Source: Tethya wilhelma (taxonomy: Eukaryota > Porifera > Demospongiae > Tethyida > Tethyidae). Taken from it: a stretch of DNA of 64,000 nt. Of this stretch, positions 46,131 through 57,970 are shown one piece after another. A program made the position numbers and the translations under genes. The DNA lies in NCBI GenBank assembly GCA_964030475.1, contig CAXIPT010000010.1, positions 2,460,740-2,524,739 of the forward strand, given 5' to 3'. Below the pieces are notes generated by a model. The model had not been told where the DNA came from. It did no database searches and worked only from the letters and a program-made list of their open reading frames with translations. Position 1 is the first letter of the stretch; each line of letters opens with the position of its first letter.

Positions 46131-46145
46131 GACGATCTTTACCAT
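46131..46145 (+). promoter_or_regulatory. GACGATCTTTACCAT element at T3
   Basis: GACGATCTTTACCATTTCATGTTTTTG directly precedes the T3 start codon by about 38 bases; the same element stands before T4 at about 47916. Confidence 0.45.
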
Positions 46146-46168
46146 TTCATGTTTTTGTAAACAAAAAG

Positions 46169-47742
46169 ATGGCTTCCTGTGTTCAAGTTGGGCTTGGTGG
46201 CTATGACTACCAGTTTGAGAACACCCCTCCTGATGAACTGGTGTGTCTCATCTGTACCTGTGTTGCTAGGGACCCTCAGCAGCTGGTCTGTTGTGGGAGA
46301 GTCTTCTGTAGAGAGTGTCTCTCAAGGCAACAAGACTACTCCAACAGATGCCCTCAATGTAGGAAGCCAGCTAACGGATTTCCTGATACTAGAAGTAAGA
46401 GAGTTTGTTGTTTTAGGTTTTTGATACCTAGGACCTATAATCAGTTATAGTTACTAAGGTAATCCACCTTTAAATCAGTCTTTCATGGTAGGTGACAGAA
46501 ACATCAAATCATTGAAGGTAAAATGTAACAATGCTCATCGAGGGTGTGAGTGGACTGGAGAGCTGAGATCAGTAGAGGAACACCACAGTACATGTGACTA
46601 TGGTCTCATCCAGTGCCCCAATCACTGTATGAAGGGTAATAAAATGCTCCGTAAAAATTTATACGACCATTTGAAGAAGTGCCCAAGGAGACGGTATGTA
46701 TGCCCTCACTGTAAAAAGGCTGGTGAATATCAAGAGAGGACAACCAGCCATCTTACAACATGTCCTCAAGTTAAAGTTCCTTGTCCAAATCAAGGCTGCA
46801 GTGAGTCTGTTGTAAGATGTGAAGTTAAACGTCATTGTCTTGTCTGCCAGTTTGAGAGGTTTATTGTAGGAATATAGGATGTGGACTAAAACTTTTTCGT
46901 AAAGAACTTGAAAATCACACACAAAATACATGTCTAAAGAGAAAGCATGTATGTCCCCACTGCAAGAAGAAGGGTACATATGATTGTATAACTGGAGAGC
47001 ATCTGGATAAGTGCCCACAAGTGGAAGTGCCTTGTCCAAACAAAGTATTGGGTTGTTCCATTGAACCACTCCGTTGTGAATTAAAGCAACACCAAAGTGT
47101 GTGCGAGTATGAGAAGGTTGTCTGTAAGCATGCTGATATTGGATGTGTAGTATCTCTTTTCCGCAAAGACATGGCAGCACACGAGAGCAATGCACAGAAC
47201 CATTTTCCTGTTGCATTGGAAACCATTAAACAGTTAAAACAGGAGATAGATAATGTTGGCAGAGTTTGTCCATTTTATTTTAAGATGAACAATTTCGATG
47301 AACGGAAAACTGAGGACACAGATTTTTACAGCAAACCATTCTATACCCATCTTGGAGGATATAACTTGAGATGTGTATCGAGGTGATTGCCAATGGAAAT
47401 GGAGATGGTGAAGACACACATGTTTCATTTTTTGTTTGCCTCATGAAAGGACAAAATGATGAAGATCTTTTTTGGCCTTTTGTCGGAACTATCACCGTTT
47501 CTCTACTTAACCAGCTGGAAGATAGAAACCACCATGTAGAGAGTGTTGAGTTTGAGAGGACAGATAACATGGGAAGGGTGGTAGGTGATAAAGAACGATC
47601 AAAAACTGGATGGGGTTACGATGAATTTGTTGCTCACACTGCTCTTGACTTCAATGCTGCCAAGAATTGTCAGTATCTCAAAGATGATTGCCTCTACTTC
47701 AAGGTCACTGCTAGTGTTGAGTGTGGATGGCTGTTTTCTTAG
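46169..47742 (+). pseudogene. TRAF-like T3 with two frameshifts
   Basis: Exon 1 46169-46394 and exon 2 from 46492 read normally through RING-like and first TRAF fingers to LVCQFE. There a one-base loss at about 46856 (GAGAGGTTTATT where T5/T6 have GAGGAGGTxxA) shifts the frame and stops at 46877. Homology continues in another frame (CPNKVLGC..., MNNFDERKTEDTDFYSKPFY) and a five-base excess at about 47367 (TATAACTTGAGATG for TATAGGATG) shifts it again. The remainder (MCIEVIANGNGDGEDTHVS...NCQYLKDDCLYFKV...WLFS) is intact to 47742. It would be about 490 residues, with more fingers than T1/T2. Either a young pseudogene or assembly errors. Confidence 0.8.
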
Positions 47743-47953
47743 CTTGTGATAAGTATTTATAGGAATGCTATTGTATAGTGTTACTATTTTTTGTATTTTA
47801 GCTAAGGGAGCACATGCACTTGGGGCATGGTAATAATTGTTGTGCTTATGTAATTTGTAGGACTCAACATAATACCCCTAGATTTGTGTACAACTGTGTT
47901 ACTGATTTAGTACAATGACGATTTTTACCATTTTATGTTTTTGTAAACAAAAG

Positions 47954-48449
47954 GTGGCTTCCTTTGTTCAAGTTGGGCTTGGTGGCTATGACTACCACTT
48001 TGTGGACACCCCTCCTGATGAACTGGTGTGTCTCATCTGTACCTGAGTTGCTAGGGACCCTCAGCAGCTGGTCTGTTGTGGGAGGGTCTTCTGTAGAGAG
48101 TGTCTCTCCAGGCAAAAAGGTTACTCTAATAGATGCCCTCAATGTAGACAGCCTTGTCATGGGTTCAGTGATATTAGAGGTAAGTCAGTCTGTTGTCTAT
48201 GACTCTAACAGAGCTTTGGTATTGAACCTTCATTTTTCTCAATCTTCAAAGGTGACAGAAACATCAAGGCATTGAAAGTGAAATGCAACAGCGCTCATCG
48301 AGGGTGTGAGTGGACTGGAGAGCTGAGATTAGTAGAGGAACACCACAGTACTTGTGACTATGGTCTCATCCAGTGCCCCAATCACTGTATGAAAGATAAC
48401 AAAATGCTACGTAAAAACCTAAATGACCATTTGAAGAAGTGTCCTAGGC
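47954..48449 (+). pseudogene. TRAF-like T4, 5' part, cut by the gap
   Basis: Exon 1 47954-48179 is a close copy of T3 exon 1 but the start codon is GTG and the RING-like part has a stop (ICT then TGA at 48044-48046, where the paralogues have Cys). Exon 2 from 48252 reads DRNIKALKVKCNSAHRGCEW... to CPR and ends at the N at 48450. It probably continues in T6 on the flipped neighbouring contig. Confidence 0.8.
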
Positions 48450-48450
48450 N
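48450..48450. other. Assembly gap, single N
   Basis: Cuts T4 in mid exon 2. Confidence 0.95.
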
Positions 48451-48673
48451 ACCCACGCGCGACAAATTTAGTATATATTACGCGCTTTGCATTGCTATGA
48501 GGTACTGAGTTTTGTAGTTATTTTGAAATTTCTGCAGAACGTGTTTTGTAGCTATAATTGTTAAAGACAATACAAGTATTATTATAAAAAGGCTTTGTAT
48601 TATCTAGTAACTACAAAACTATTATGATTTGGTTCGAAAATTCAGTACTATAAATGTACATACTCATGATAAG

Positions 48674-50311
48674 CTAAGAGAACAGCCATCCACGCTCAAT
48701 GCCAGCAGTCACTTTGAAGTAGAGACAATCATCTTTGAGATACTGACAGTTTCTTAGAGGGATAAGGTTGAGAGCAGAGTGAGAGATGAACTCTTGATGA
48801 CCAAACCCAGTTCCACACTCTTTATTCCCCTGCACTCTTGCACCAACACTGCCTTGGCTGCTGTCAGAAGCTAAAGTAAACTCGACGTTCTCAAGATGGT
48901 GATTTCCATCTTCAAGCTGGTTCAGTAGAGAAATTGTCACAGTTCCAAGAAACGGCCACGAGAGATTGTCATCATTTTGTCCTTTCATGAGATAAATGAA
49001 AACAGACACATGTGTGTTCTCACCGCTACCATCGCCATGGGGATACACATGGAGACACATCCTGTAGCCCCTTGGGTGGGTGTAGAATGGCTTGCTCTTA
49101 AACACAGTCCTCTTGCTCCTGTGCAAACTGTAATCAGTCAACTTAAAATGAAACGGACAAATATCCACGCTCTGTTTTAGTTCTCTAATGGTTTCCATAG
49201 CAACAGAAAAATGCTCAAGCACATTACTCTCGTGCACTGGCATGTCTTTACGAAGAAGATATTTCACACACCCAATCTCAGAATACCTGCAGGCAACAGC
49301 TGCATAACTGCACACACGCTGATGTTGGTCAACTTCACAGCGGAGAGGTGCAATGGGACATCCTTTAGATTTATTCAGACAAGGCACTTCGATACGTGGG
49401 CACTTGCTGAGATGATAATCACTAGTAATACGATCGTAAACACCTTTTTCTTTGCAGTGGGGACAGGTATGGATTCTCTTTTGACAATGAAACTGTGTGT
49501 GAGTTTGAAGGTCTTTTCGAAGTAGTTTCACCCCACATCCAAGATTTCTGCAGTGAACCTCTTCAAACTGACACACAAGATGGTGCAGTTTGACTCTGCA
49601 TCGAGGAACAGGCTCACCACAGCCTGGATTAGGACAAGGTACTTTAACTTGTGGGCATTTCTTAAGATGGCTGGTTGTTCTCTCCTGATATTCACCAGTC
49701 TCTTTACAATGAGGGCATACATATCTTCTTCTAGGACATTGCTTCAAGTGTTCTTTCAGATTCTTTTGGAGTAAGTTTTTACCCTTCATACAGTGATTTG
49801 GGCACTGAACAATGAGACGGTGTTCACATGTGCTGTGGTGTTCCTCTACTGATCTCAGCTCTCCAGTCCACTCACACCCTCTAGTAGCATATTTACATTT
49901 CACTTTCAATGCCTTGATGTTTCTGTCACCTGTGAAAGGTTGTTTTTTTACCAATTTTGCAAAATAACATTGCATCATCGCATAGACACACACAAATAGC
50001 ATGTAAAGCTAATACCAAGTATACCCTAACACTTATTGCAGTTGATGATAACTTTATAAACATGTCAAAGATATTCTCTTACCTCTAATATCATTGAATC
50101 CATGACAAGGCTGTCTACATTGAGGGCATCTGTTGGAGTAGCCTTGTTGCCTTGAGAGACACTCTCTACAGAAGACTCTCCCACAACAGACCAGCTGCTG
50201 AGGGTCCCTAGCAACACAGGTACAGATGAGACATACCAGCTCATCAGGAGGGGAGAGAACAAACTGATAGTCATAGCCACCAACATCACCACTGACAACA
50301 TTGGAAGCCAT
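48674..50311 (-). CDS. TRAF-like protein T5
   Basis: Minus-strand exons 50311-50083 and 49929-48674, phase 1, 494 residues. RING-like domain (VCLICTCVARDPQQLVCCGR, then VFCRECL, CPQCR), then an enlarged TRAF finger region with two extra units compared with T1 (CGEPVPRC, HCRNLGCGVKLLRKDLQTHT, KRIHTCPHCKEKGVYDRI, CPIAPLRC) and a MATH domain (FKSKPFYTHPRGYRMCLHVY, LMKGQNDDNLSWPFLGTVTI, NCQYLKDDCLYFKVTAGIER). It ends GWLFS like T3. It is one of two minus-strand genes in the cluster, and both lie on the contig I believe to be reversed. Confidence 0.9.
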
Positions 50312-50525
50312 ATGAACAAGCAAAAGGGGTGGATCATGTACCACAGTTCATGAATATCATCATTTATTCATCATATCAGGATTGTGCATTAAATATTGTA
50401 CAGTAATATATATTTCCTATGAACTGTTCAACATTACCACACACATGCTCTAATAATTATAAAAAATAAAATAGCTATACAAAATACAAAATGTATTCCT
50501 TCAAACTTAAAATTGATATCACAAA

Positions 50526-51532
50526 CTAAGAAAACAGCCATTTACGCAATTGCTCGAGACTAGTCATCACCTTGAAATAAAGACAGTCATCTTTCAAATA
50601 CTGACAGTTCTTGATAGGATTGTAGTTGAGATCAGTGTGGGCTAAAAATTCTTCATAACCCCATCCAGCTGCTCGTTCTTTGTCACCTACAACCCTTGTT
50701 AAACCATCTGTCCTCTCAAACTCAACTGGCTGTACACGGTGATTTCTATCTCCCAGTTGATTCAGTAGAGAAATGGTCACAGTTCCTGTGAAAGGCCATG
50801 AAAGATCGTCATCATTTTGACCTTTCATGAGATGAACATAAAATGATACATGTGCGTCTTTACCACTTCCCTTTCTATTAGCACACACCTGAATACACAT
50901 CCTATACCCACCAGGATGTGTGTAGAATGGTTTGCTGTAAAATTCTGTGTATTTAGTTTTCTGTTCATTGAAATTGTTCATCTTAAAATAAAATGGACAA
51001 ACTCTACTAATTTCTACCTCCTGTTTTAGTTCTCTAATTGTTTCCACGGCAATTGGAAAATGCTTCTGAAGATTATTCTCATGTGCTACCATGTCTTTAC
51101 GAAAAAGACGTCTTTTGCATCCAATTTCAGCGTATTTGCAGGAAACTATCTCATACTTACACACACTTCTATGTTGATCCAATTCACAGCGGAGTGGTTC
51201 GGCAGAACAACCCATTACCGTATTTGGACAAGCCACTTCCACTTGTGGGCACTTATCCAGATGATCACCTGTAATATGATCATACGTGCCCTTCTCCTTG
51301 CAGTGAGGACATGTATGGATTCTCTTTTGGCAATTACTTTGTGTGTGATTTTCAAGGTCTTTACGAACGAGTTTTACTCCACATCCTATATTCTCACAAT
51401 AAACCTCTTCAAACTGGCAGGCAAGACGATGTTGTTTAAGTTGACATCTCACAATAGACTCACTGCAGCCTGGATTAGAGCAAATAACTGTAACTTGTGG
51501 GCAGGTCTTAAGATGGCTGGTTTTCCTCTCAT
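50526..51532 (-). CDS. TRAF-like protein T6, 5' end missing at the gap
   Basis: An open exon 2 from the N at 51533 down to 50526 begins ERKTSHLKTCPQVTVICSNP and contains the second half of the TRAF fingers (CGVKLVRKDLENHT, HTCPHCKEKGTYDHI, CSAEPLRCELDQH, CKYAEIGCKRRLFRKD) and a complete MATH domain (FYFKMNNFNEQKTKYTEFYS, SWPFTGTVTISLLNQL, NCQYLKDDCLYFKV), ending RKWLFS. RING and first fingers are absent. The missing part corresponds to what T4 supplies, with only about 42 bases unaccounted for. Confidence 0.85.
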
Positions 51533-51533
51533 N
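51533..51533. other. Assembly gap, single N
   Basis: Cuts T6 in mid exon; the sequence to the right is unrelated to TRAF genes. Confidence 0.95.
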
Positions 51534-53700
51534 AATTGGACTTGCCTGATTTCACTTGAAATAGAAAATGGAACTGAATTGACCTGTAGCAGTTTGTAAG
51601 TTTCTAAATTTGCCATATGCATGCATTTCTCTTCAGTCAAGCCAGTTACCAAGCCAACTGAAGCAGTTGAAGACTATCTTTGTCTTGCAATAGATCTGAA
51701 CTCACTTATCTAGCTGTAAGTTTGTTGTATGTTTCATTTTGCCATGTATTTTTCCTTCTGAGCCAGCTACCAAACCAACTGATGCAGTTGAAGACTAATC
51801 TTTGTCTTGAACTCACTTCTCTAGCTGTAAGTTTGTCATGTGTTTGATTTTGGTATGTATTTTTGCATCAACCCAACTAAAGCATCTACTAGCAAAGACC
51901 AGTCTATCAAATGGGGTCAAGCCCAAGTCATCTTTTCTCTGTAAGTTTAAATTCTCATCTTTCATATGCATTTTAATTTGCAAATTAGCCAAAGCAGGAG
52001 ACTCACTGGTAAGTTTCATGTTTCATTTCCTGGAAGTAATATTGACACTTGGCCCCCTCCCACCCCATGCTCACAACTCATGAGTTGACCTAGGAGATTC
52101 CCTGGAAACTGGAAGGTCATCTTGTATGTACGTCTGTCCTTATAAAGTGAGTATCTAATTAAGTTGCCTACAACTGTCTTACTTGAACACTGTTACAACT
52201 TGCACACACTGATTTGAGTTATGGAGGCCATGTGTGTCTGTCTTCAGGTAATAGTTATGCCAATTTCTCTCAATTGCACAAGGCTATCATTTTTGTTCAT
52301 TCTCTCCACAGTATGTTTGCTATGGCATGTGCTTCGACTTCTGGAGGTCATCTGGTGCAACTTAACATGTCACTAAAAGGGAAGTAATGATTCAATGACA
52401 TCATGACTCATTCTTATTTAAAAGTAATTAATGCTCTCTCTACAACATACACACATACTTTCAAGTTAACAAGTCTTCTTGCAGTTTGTCCCAATGCATA
52501 GTAAGAACTTTTTTAAGTGGCTCACAACTATCCTGTTTAAATTAAATTCTGTACAACCTGCACACACTGCCATTGAGTTATGGAGATCATTGTGTGTCTG
52601 ACTCTGTGACCAAGGTAATATAAAGATCTCTCAATTGCTCACAGCTATCATTCTTGTTCATTCTCTCCACAATATGTTCACTATAACATGTCCCTGAACC
52701 TAGTACCTCATGACTGCCATTGAGTTACAGAGGTCATCTTGTGTGTCTGCATCTCCCAAGGTAATACAAAAACCTGTCAATTGCATACAGCTATCATTCT
52801 TGTTCATTATCTCCACACGATTACAACACTGATGAGGCACCTGAACTTCTGGAGGTCATCTTGTGCAATTGCACACGTCATTAAAAGGGAAGGATTGCTA
52901 ATGACTCACAACTAGCATTCTAATTATTAATTCTCTCTCCCCTGTCAGTGACTGTTGAGTTAACAAGTCATCTCAAGATGTGTATATTCAGCTGGTCCTC
53001 CATGCCATGGCTAAAGTAAGAACTTTCAGGTTACTCCCACATACTCTTGTTTAAACACTCAACAACATGCACACACTGATTTTTACTTCAAAACTACGGT
53101 GTGTCTGTACATCCCTGAGGTAAGAATCTCTCAGTCACACAATTCATTCTTGTTTCACATTCTCTCTAAAACATGCACACAGTTCACCTGTACATTAATG
53201 AGCTGTAAAAGTCATTTTGTGTGAGATCTGACAAGTTAGGTGGGGACCAGCAATGACTCTGTTTATCATTCTCTTTTTAAATACCATGGCTGGCACATGT
53301 GCATTCACTGTGAGTCCTATATGGAAGCTGTGTGTGTGTTCAGCCTGTAAGGTAAGGATTGCACAGTCACCATTATATTGTTTCAATCACTACTACATGC
53401 ACATACAGTTGAGGTGTGGGATCCAGTCTCGTGTCTGTTCTAAGGTATGGAGCCTCAACCTTGCACTCCCATTGTTCACAAACTGTTACATGTGTGCACA
53501 CCATGTTGAGATTTGAAGCCAAAAGTAAAGCCAAGCCATCCAAGTACGATTTTAAAAATTTTTTGGGGATATTATAGCAATAATATTGACGAGGTGCGTA
53601 CTGGGTGTGCGCATGCGCATTGAATAAATTTGCTCGAGTGCCACATCTCCAAAGACACTACTGATCTGAGTAGCCGTTTTTAAACTGAAAAGAACACGGC
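51534..53700. repeat. Degenerate tandem repeats, no gene
   Basis: Two repeat types. From about 51594 to 51900, two to three units of about 120 bases share CAACTGAxGCAGTTGAAGAC and TCTAGCTGTAAGTTTG. From about 52200 to 53500, looser units share CTCAATTGC, GCTATCATTxTTGTTCATT and TCTCCACA plus ACACACTGATTTGAGTTATGG-like pieces. I see no coding exon. Confidence 0.6.
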
Positions 53701-53712
53701 TTCTAACGTTGC

Positions 53713-55176
53713 CTCATCTGTACCTGTGTTTCTAGAGACCCTCAGCAGCTGGTGTCTCTCAAACCCCAAAAGTACTCAAACAACTGTCTTCAATGTAGAC
53801 AGCCATATGATGCATCTAAGGAGTTTAATGTTATCTGCTACCTATTATCCCGACTGCCCTGTAATTAAAGTTAATCTAATTATCTTATAGGTGACAGACC
53901 ATCAAAGGTTTGAAAGTCAAGTGTGACAGTCGTAATGGTTGCAAGTAGACTGGAGAGCCGAGGTCGATTGCTGACCATCACGACAAATGTGGCCATTTAG
54001 TGTCCAAATCATTGAAGTGATGGCGGCAAGGCAGTCATTCTGCTGTCTAAGAATCTTAAAGGTCATTTGAGCAGAACATGTCCCAAACGTCAGTAGACAA
54101 GTGTCCCCATTGTAATCCTGGTGAATAAATGAGGAGAGGACAACCCGGGCAGCCATCTTGAAGTAGCTAATCCCTCTTGACACAGAATTTGAGCAAGTGA
54201 TCGTGAAGATCTTTTCACAGAACCTTTTTGGTACAATCCAAGCAATGGTTTGTACAATCGAGAACTTCAAATGGACAATTGAAGCTATGTTCTCTGAAAT
54301 AAAACCGAGGGAAGATTTTTGTACATCCTTGATTAGGACACTGAACATCAACAAACTCGCAAACTTTACCTGCCTTCACTGTGAAGAAAATGGTGTGTAC
54401 GATCTTATAACAACAGAGCATCTTGACAGCTGTCCAAATGTTTTGATCAACTGCCCAAATACTCCCTGCGACTGTCGTCTAATGCACTGTGAAATAGGCA
54501 ATCACCGACTGGTGTGTGACTATGAGCTAATGCCGTGCAAGTATGGTGAGATTGGATGCCACATATGTCTCTTCAGGAAAGATATCGCTACTCATGAAAT
54601 GAGCATTGAGGAACACTTGACCACTGCCTTGGAAACAGTTGTCGGACAAAACAAAATCATTAAAGAATTGATAAAGAAAGTGGATGAAAATTCTCATCGT
54701 ATCAAACCTTTTTTTCACTTCATACTGGTAAAATTCACTGAGCTCAAACAAACGGATTCTGAATTCTACACTGAGCCGTTCTACACACACCCTAGAGGGT
54801 ATAAAATCGTACTATGTGTCAATGCAAATGGTTATGCAACGGGAGAGCTCAAGAGGTACACATGTGTCTTTACGTTGAGAGTTCGATGGTGAGCTGCAAT
54901 GGCTGTTTCCTGGAACTGTGACTGTAACCTTGTTGAACCAGTTGGAGGACAAGCATCACTATTCGGCTAGGATCAGTATTCCACCGGATGAGTCCGACTG
55001 GAGGAAGAGTTGAAGAGGAAGGAGAGAGGGGAGTTGGTTATGGCCGCCACAAGGTTATAGCTCATGCAGAGCTGGGCTATAGTGAAGCTAATAACTGCAA
55101 GTACTTGAAAGATGATTGTCTGTACTTCAGAGTTGATACTGACATACCAAATGTCAAACCATGGCTTATGTGTTAG
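53713..55176 (+). pseudogene. TRAF-like T7, heavily rearranged
   Basis: An exon 1 remnant at 53713-53830 (CLICTCV then DPQQLV) lacks the second half of the RING-like motif. Exon 2 starts after a good acceptor at 53891 but has stops (TGG to TAG at 53947). From about 54175 to 54365 the TRAF finger sequence is on the minus strand (VQCPNQGCTKIFPRFYFREH), flanked by plus-strand finger sequence (CLHCEENGVYDLI, CPNTPCDCRLMHC, CKYGEIGC). The MATH part (FYTEPFYTHPRGYKIVLCVN) shifts frame near 54860 and again near 54990, ending NNCKYLKDDCLYFRVD...WLMC. Confidence 0.85.
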
Positions 55177-55308
55177 GTTCAGAAACACTAGTACATTGTT
55201 CTATTTAAGCATTATATAGCGGGTGGGGCTGATTGTAATATTATTTTGATCACATGATCATGATCATGTTGAAGCAATTTAAAGTATGACCTGATTATCA
55301 GACAGTGA

Positions 55309-56678
55309 ATGGCATCTGAATCACGACCATCTGACCAAGGTGGCTATGACTATCATTTTGTGGAGACTCCTCCTGATGAACTGGTGTGTATGATCTGTAC
55401 CTTTGTTGCCAGAGACCCTCAGCAGCTGGTCTGTTGTGGGAGAGTCTTCTGTAGAGAGTGTCTCTCAAAACTCAAAAGAAATTCTTCACCTTCTACTTGT
55501 CCGCATTGTAGAAGAGTTTCTCCTGATGGATTTAATGATGCCAGAAGTAAGAAAATTAAGTAAAGTTTAATATAATAATTAACTGAAGCATTAATTTTGT
55601 TTCAGGTGACCGAAACATCAAATCATTGAAGGTAAAATGTAACAATCTCGGTAGAGGGTGTGAGTGGACTGGAGAGCTGAGATCAGCAGAGGAACACCAC
55701 AGTACATGTGACTTTAGTCTCATCCAGTGCCCCAATCACTGTATGAAGGATGGGAAAGATGTCACATTGCTGCGTAATAAACTCAGCGATCATTTGGAGA
55801 CTGATTGTCCAAAGCGACCATATGAATGTCCCCATTGTAAAGAGACAGGCGAATACCAGGAGAGGACAACCAGCCATCTTGAAGCGTGTCCACAACTTGA
55901 AACTGCCTGTCCCAATAGCCCATGTACAGCTCATCCTTTAAACTGTGACTTAGATGAACATCGAAGTGTGTGTGAATATGAGAAGGTTGCCTGCAAGTAT
56001 GCTGGTTTAGGCTGTCAAGAGCATCCACAGCGTAAAGAGGTTTCTGTTCATGAGAGCGACCTGAAAAGGCATATCTCTATTGCTATGACTACCATTCAAA
56101 CTCTAAAAGACAGCAATGAACAATCGTGCCTCACTCCATATCATTTCAAGGTTGATGAGTTTGATAAACGCAAAAAAAACAAAGCCGAATTCTATAGTAA
56201 GCCATTTTACACCCATCCTGGAGGATATAGACTGTGTGTGAATGTGTGCCCTAATGGTGATGGAGACGGTGAAAATACACATGTCTCTGTTTTTATTCAT
56301 CTCATGAAAGGACAAAATGATGACAACCTTTCCTGGCCGTTTCTTGGAACTGTCACTGTAAGCCTTCTGAACCAGCTGGAAGATAAAAACCATTATGTGA
56401 TCAATACTAAGTTTGATTCAGAGCATTATGGCGCAAGAGTGCAAGGCAACGAAGAAAAAGGAGCTGGCTTTGGTCGTCCTGAATTCATCTCTCACACTGA
56501 TCTCATATCAGGACCCCATCGACCATTGTTCTCTGGGCAGCGGCCAACTGGAGGGCTTTTTGGATTGTCACCATCACCCATGATGACATTATTCAGAAAC
56601 TGTCAGTATCTCAAAGATGATTGTCTGTACTTTAGAGTGACTAGTAATGTTGATCGTAAATGGTTATTTTCTGCTTGA
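55309..56678 (+). CDS. TRAF-like protein T8
   Basis: Exons 55309-55546 and 55606-56678, 436 residues. Standard plan: RING-like domain (VCMICTFVARDPQQLVCCGR, then VFCRECL and CPHCR), TRAF fingers (HHSTCDFSLIQCPNHCMKDG, CPKRPYECPHCKETGEYQE, CPNSPCTAHPLNC, CKYAGLGC) and MATH domain (FYSKPFYTHPGGYRLCVNVC, SWPFLGTVTVSLLNQL, NCQYLKDDCLYFRV). Between SHTDL and FRNCQYL there is an insertion of about 27 residues rich in Gly, Pro and Ser (for example FSGQRPTGGLFGLSPSPMM) that no paralogue has. It is close to T1 in the finger region. Confidence 0.9.
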
Positions 56679-56766
56679 TAATATTATAGATAGCTAAGAA
56701 TATATAAATTTGGTGACCTTTGACCCTGTACTTCTGATTAGGCTATATAGCTGGCATTAATTGAAG

Positions 56767-57842
56767 ATGCCCTCCAACATAGAGATAAAGGCCAGGCTTC
56801 CTAACAAAGAACATGCCCTCAGGGTTGCCAGGGAGCTGAGTGGAAGTGAAGGTGACCACACCTACATTGTACACAGTAGATCTTGTTATCACAATTTGTC
56901 AGTTACAAATTGCTTCCCTCCAGCAAGCACATGTTGTGTAAATTGTGATTCTTACACTCTTCTTACACATGAAACAGGCACTCTATTGCAACAAGAGGAT
57001 ACCTTCTATGTAGCCAACCAAGGAAGACTGAAGGTACACATATCTAACTGTTACAGCTGATAAACTGGTTATAAAGAATGCTACTCCATTGTATAGTTGC
57101 GTGTCCAGTCTGACAGGGACATGGCCCAGTTGATCTCGTACAACAGAAGTGATGTTACTGGACCCAAACTGAGTGACTTCAACACAGTCATGATCCCAGT
57201 AAGACCATAACAAAGAGGGCACTATTCCGATCAATAGCTATACATGTAATATTGAACTTAGCCCATATATACTTTAGTTCTCTTTCCCTCTCAGTCTCTC
57301 TAAGATGTTTTTTTTTTCTTCTTGATATACTCTCTGATGTTCAATTTGATCAATCACCCCAGGATATGGATTCCATGAAGACAGTGCTATCACAAGCATT
57401 AGGAATCATTGGTAAAAGCATAGAGATTGTATCGTTTCTATCTGTAGTAAAAGATAACATGAATAACTTTGTGTGGAAATCAACTGATAAGTCATGTGAC
57501 TATGTGTGTAGGGATTGTGAGAAAGAAGCGTCTTCTACTGCTGGTGGGACAGACAAGGATCCACATTGACGAGGTAGAAGGCCTGGGGAACTTCATTGAA
57601 CTAGAGGTTAGCTACTCACATAGTCCATCCATGCAAGCACTGCCTCTCAAGCTGTTTGACTAGCTATAGCTATAATATTATTCCTTTCTTTGGTTGTGAA
57701 GGTGCTGCTAAATGAAGGTCAGAGTTACTCTGAAGGAGAAGAGATAGCTCAGGAGCTGATGAAGAAACTAGACATCAGAGAAGAGAACCTCATCCACTGT
57801 GCTTACATGGACCTCCTCCTTCAGCAGCAGAGGACACAATGA
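56767..57842 (+). CDS. CYTH-domain protein (adenylate cyclase CyaB/thiamine triphosphatase superfamily)
   Basis: Six exons, 56767-56851, 56978-57033, 57097-57198, 57363-57411, 57512-57606 and 57702-57842, close to 175 residues, a normal length for a single CYTH domain. Signatures in order: MPSNIEIKARL (the ExExK element with Asn at its first position), LLQQEDTFYVANQGRLKLRV, SDVTGPKLSDF, GQTRIHIDEVEGLGNFIELE, and SYSEGEEIAQELMKKL near the end. CYTH enzymes bind triphosphate substrates with metal ions in an eight-stranded tunnel. The substrate of this animal branch is not evident from the sequence. Confidence 0.85.
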
Positions 57843-57970
57843 AGGACATGTAGCTTATGAATGAGACTACCCTTTTACCACTTACTTACATAAATCACTT
57901 GATTCTTTGCAATCACATTTATCATTGAATTACAAGTTGTGAAAGACATTCAGTTTCAATATTCTAACAC

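Noticed and set aside
46169..47742. Three separate small genes
   Set aside because: The pieces are consecutive parts of one TRAF protein in three frames, explained by a one-base loss and a five-base excess.
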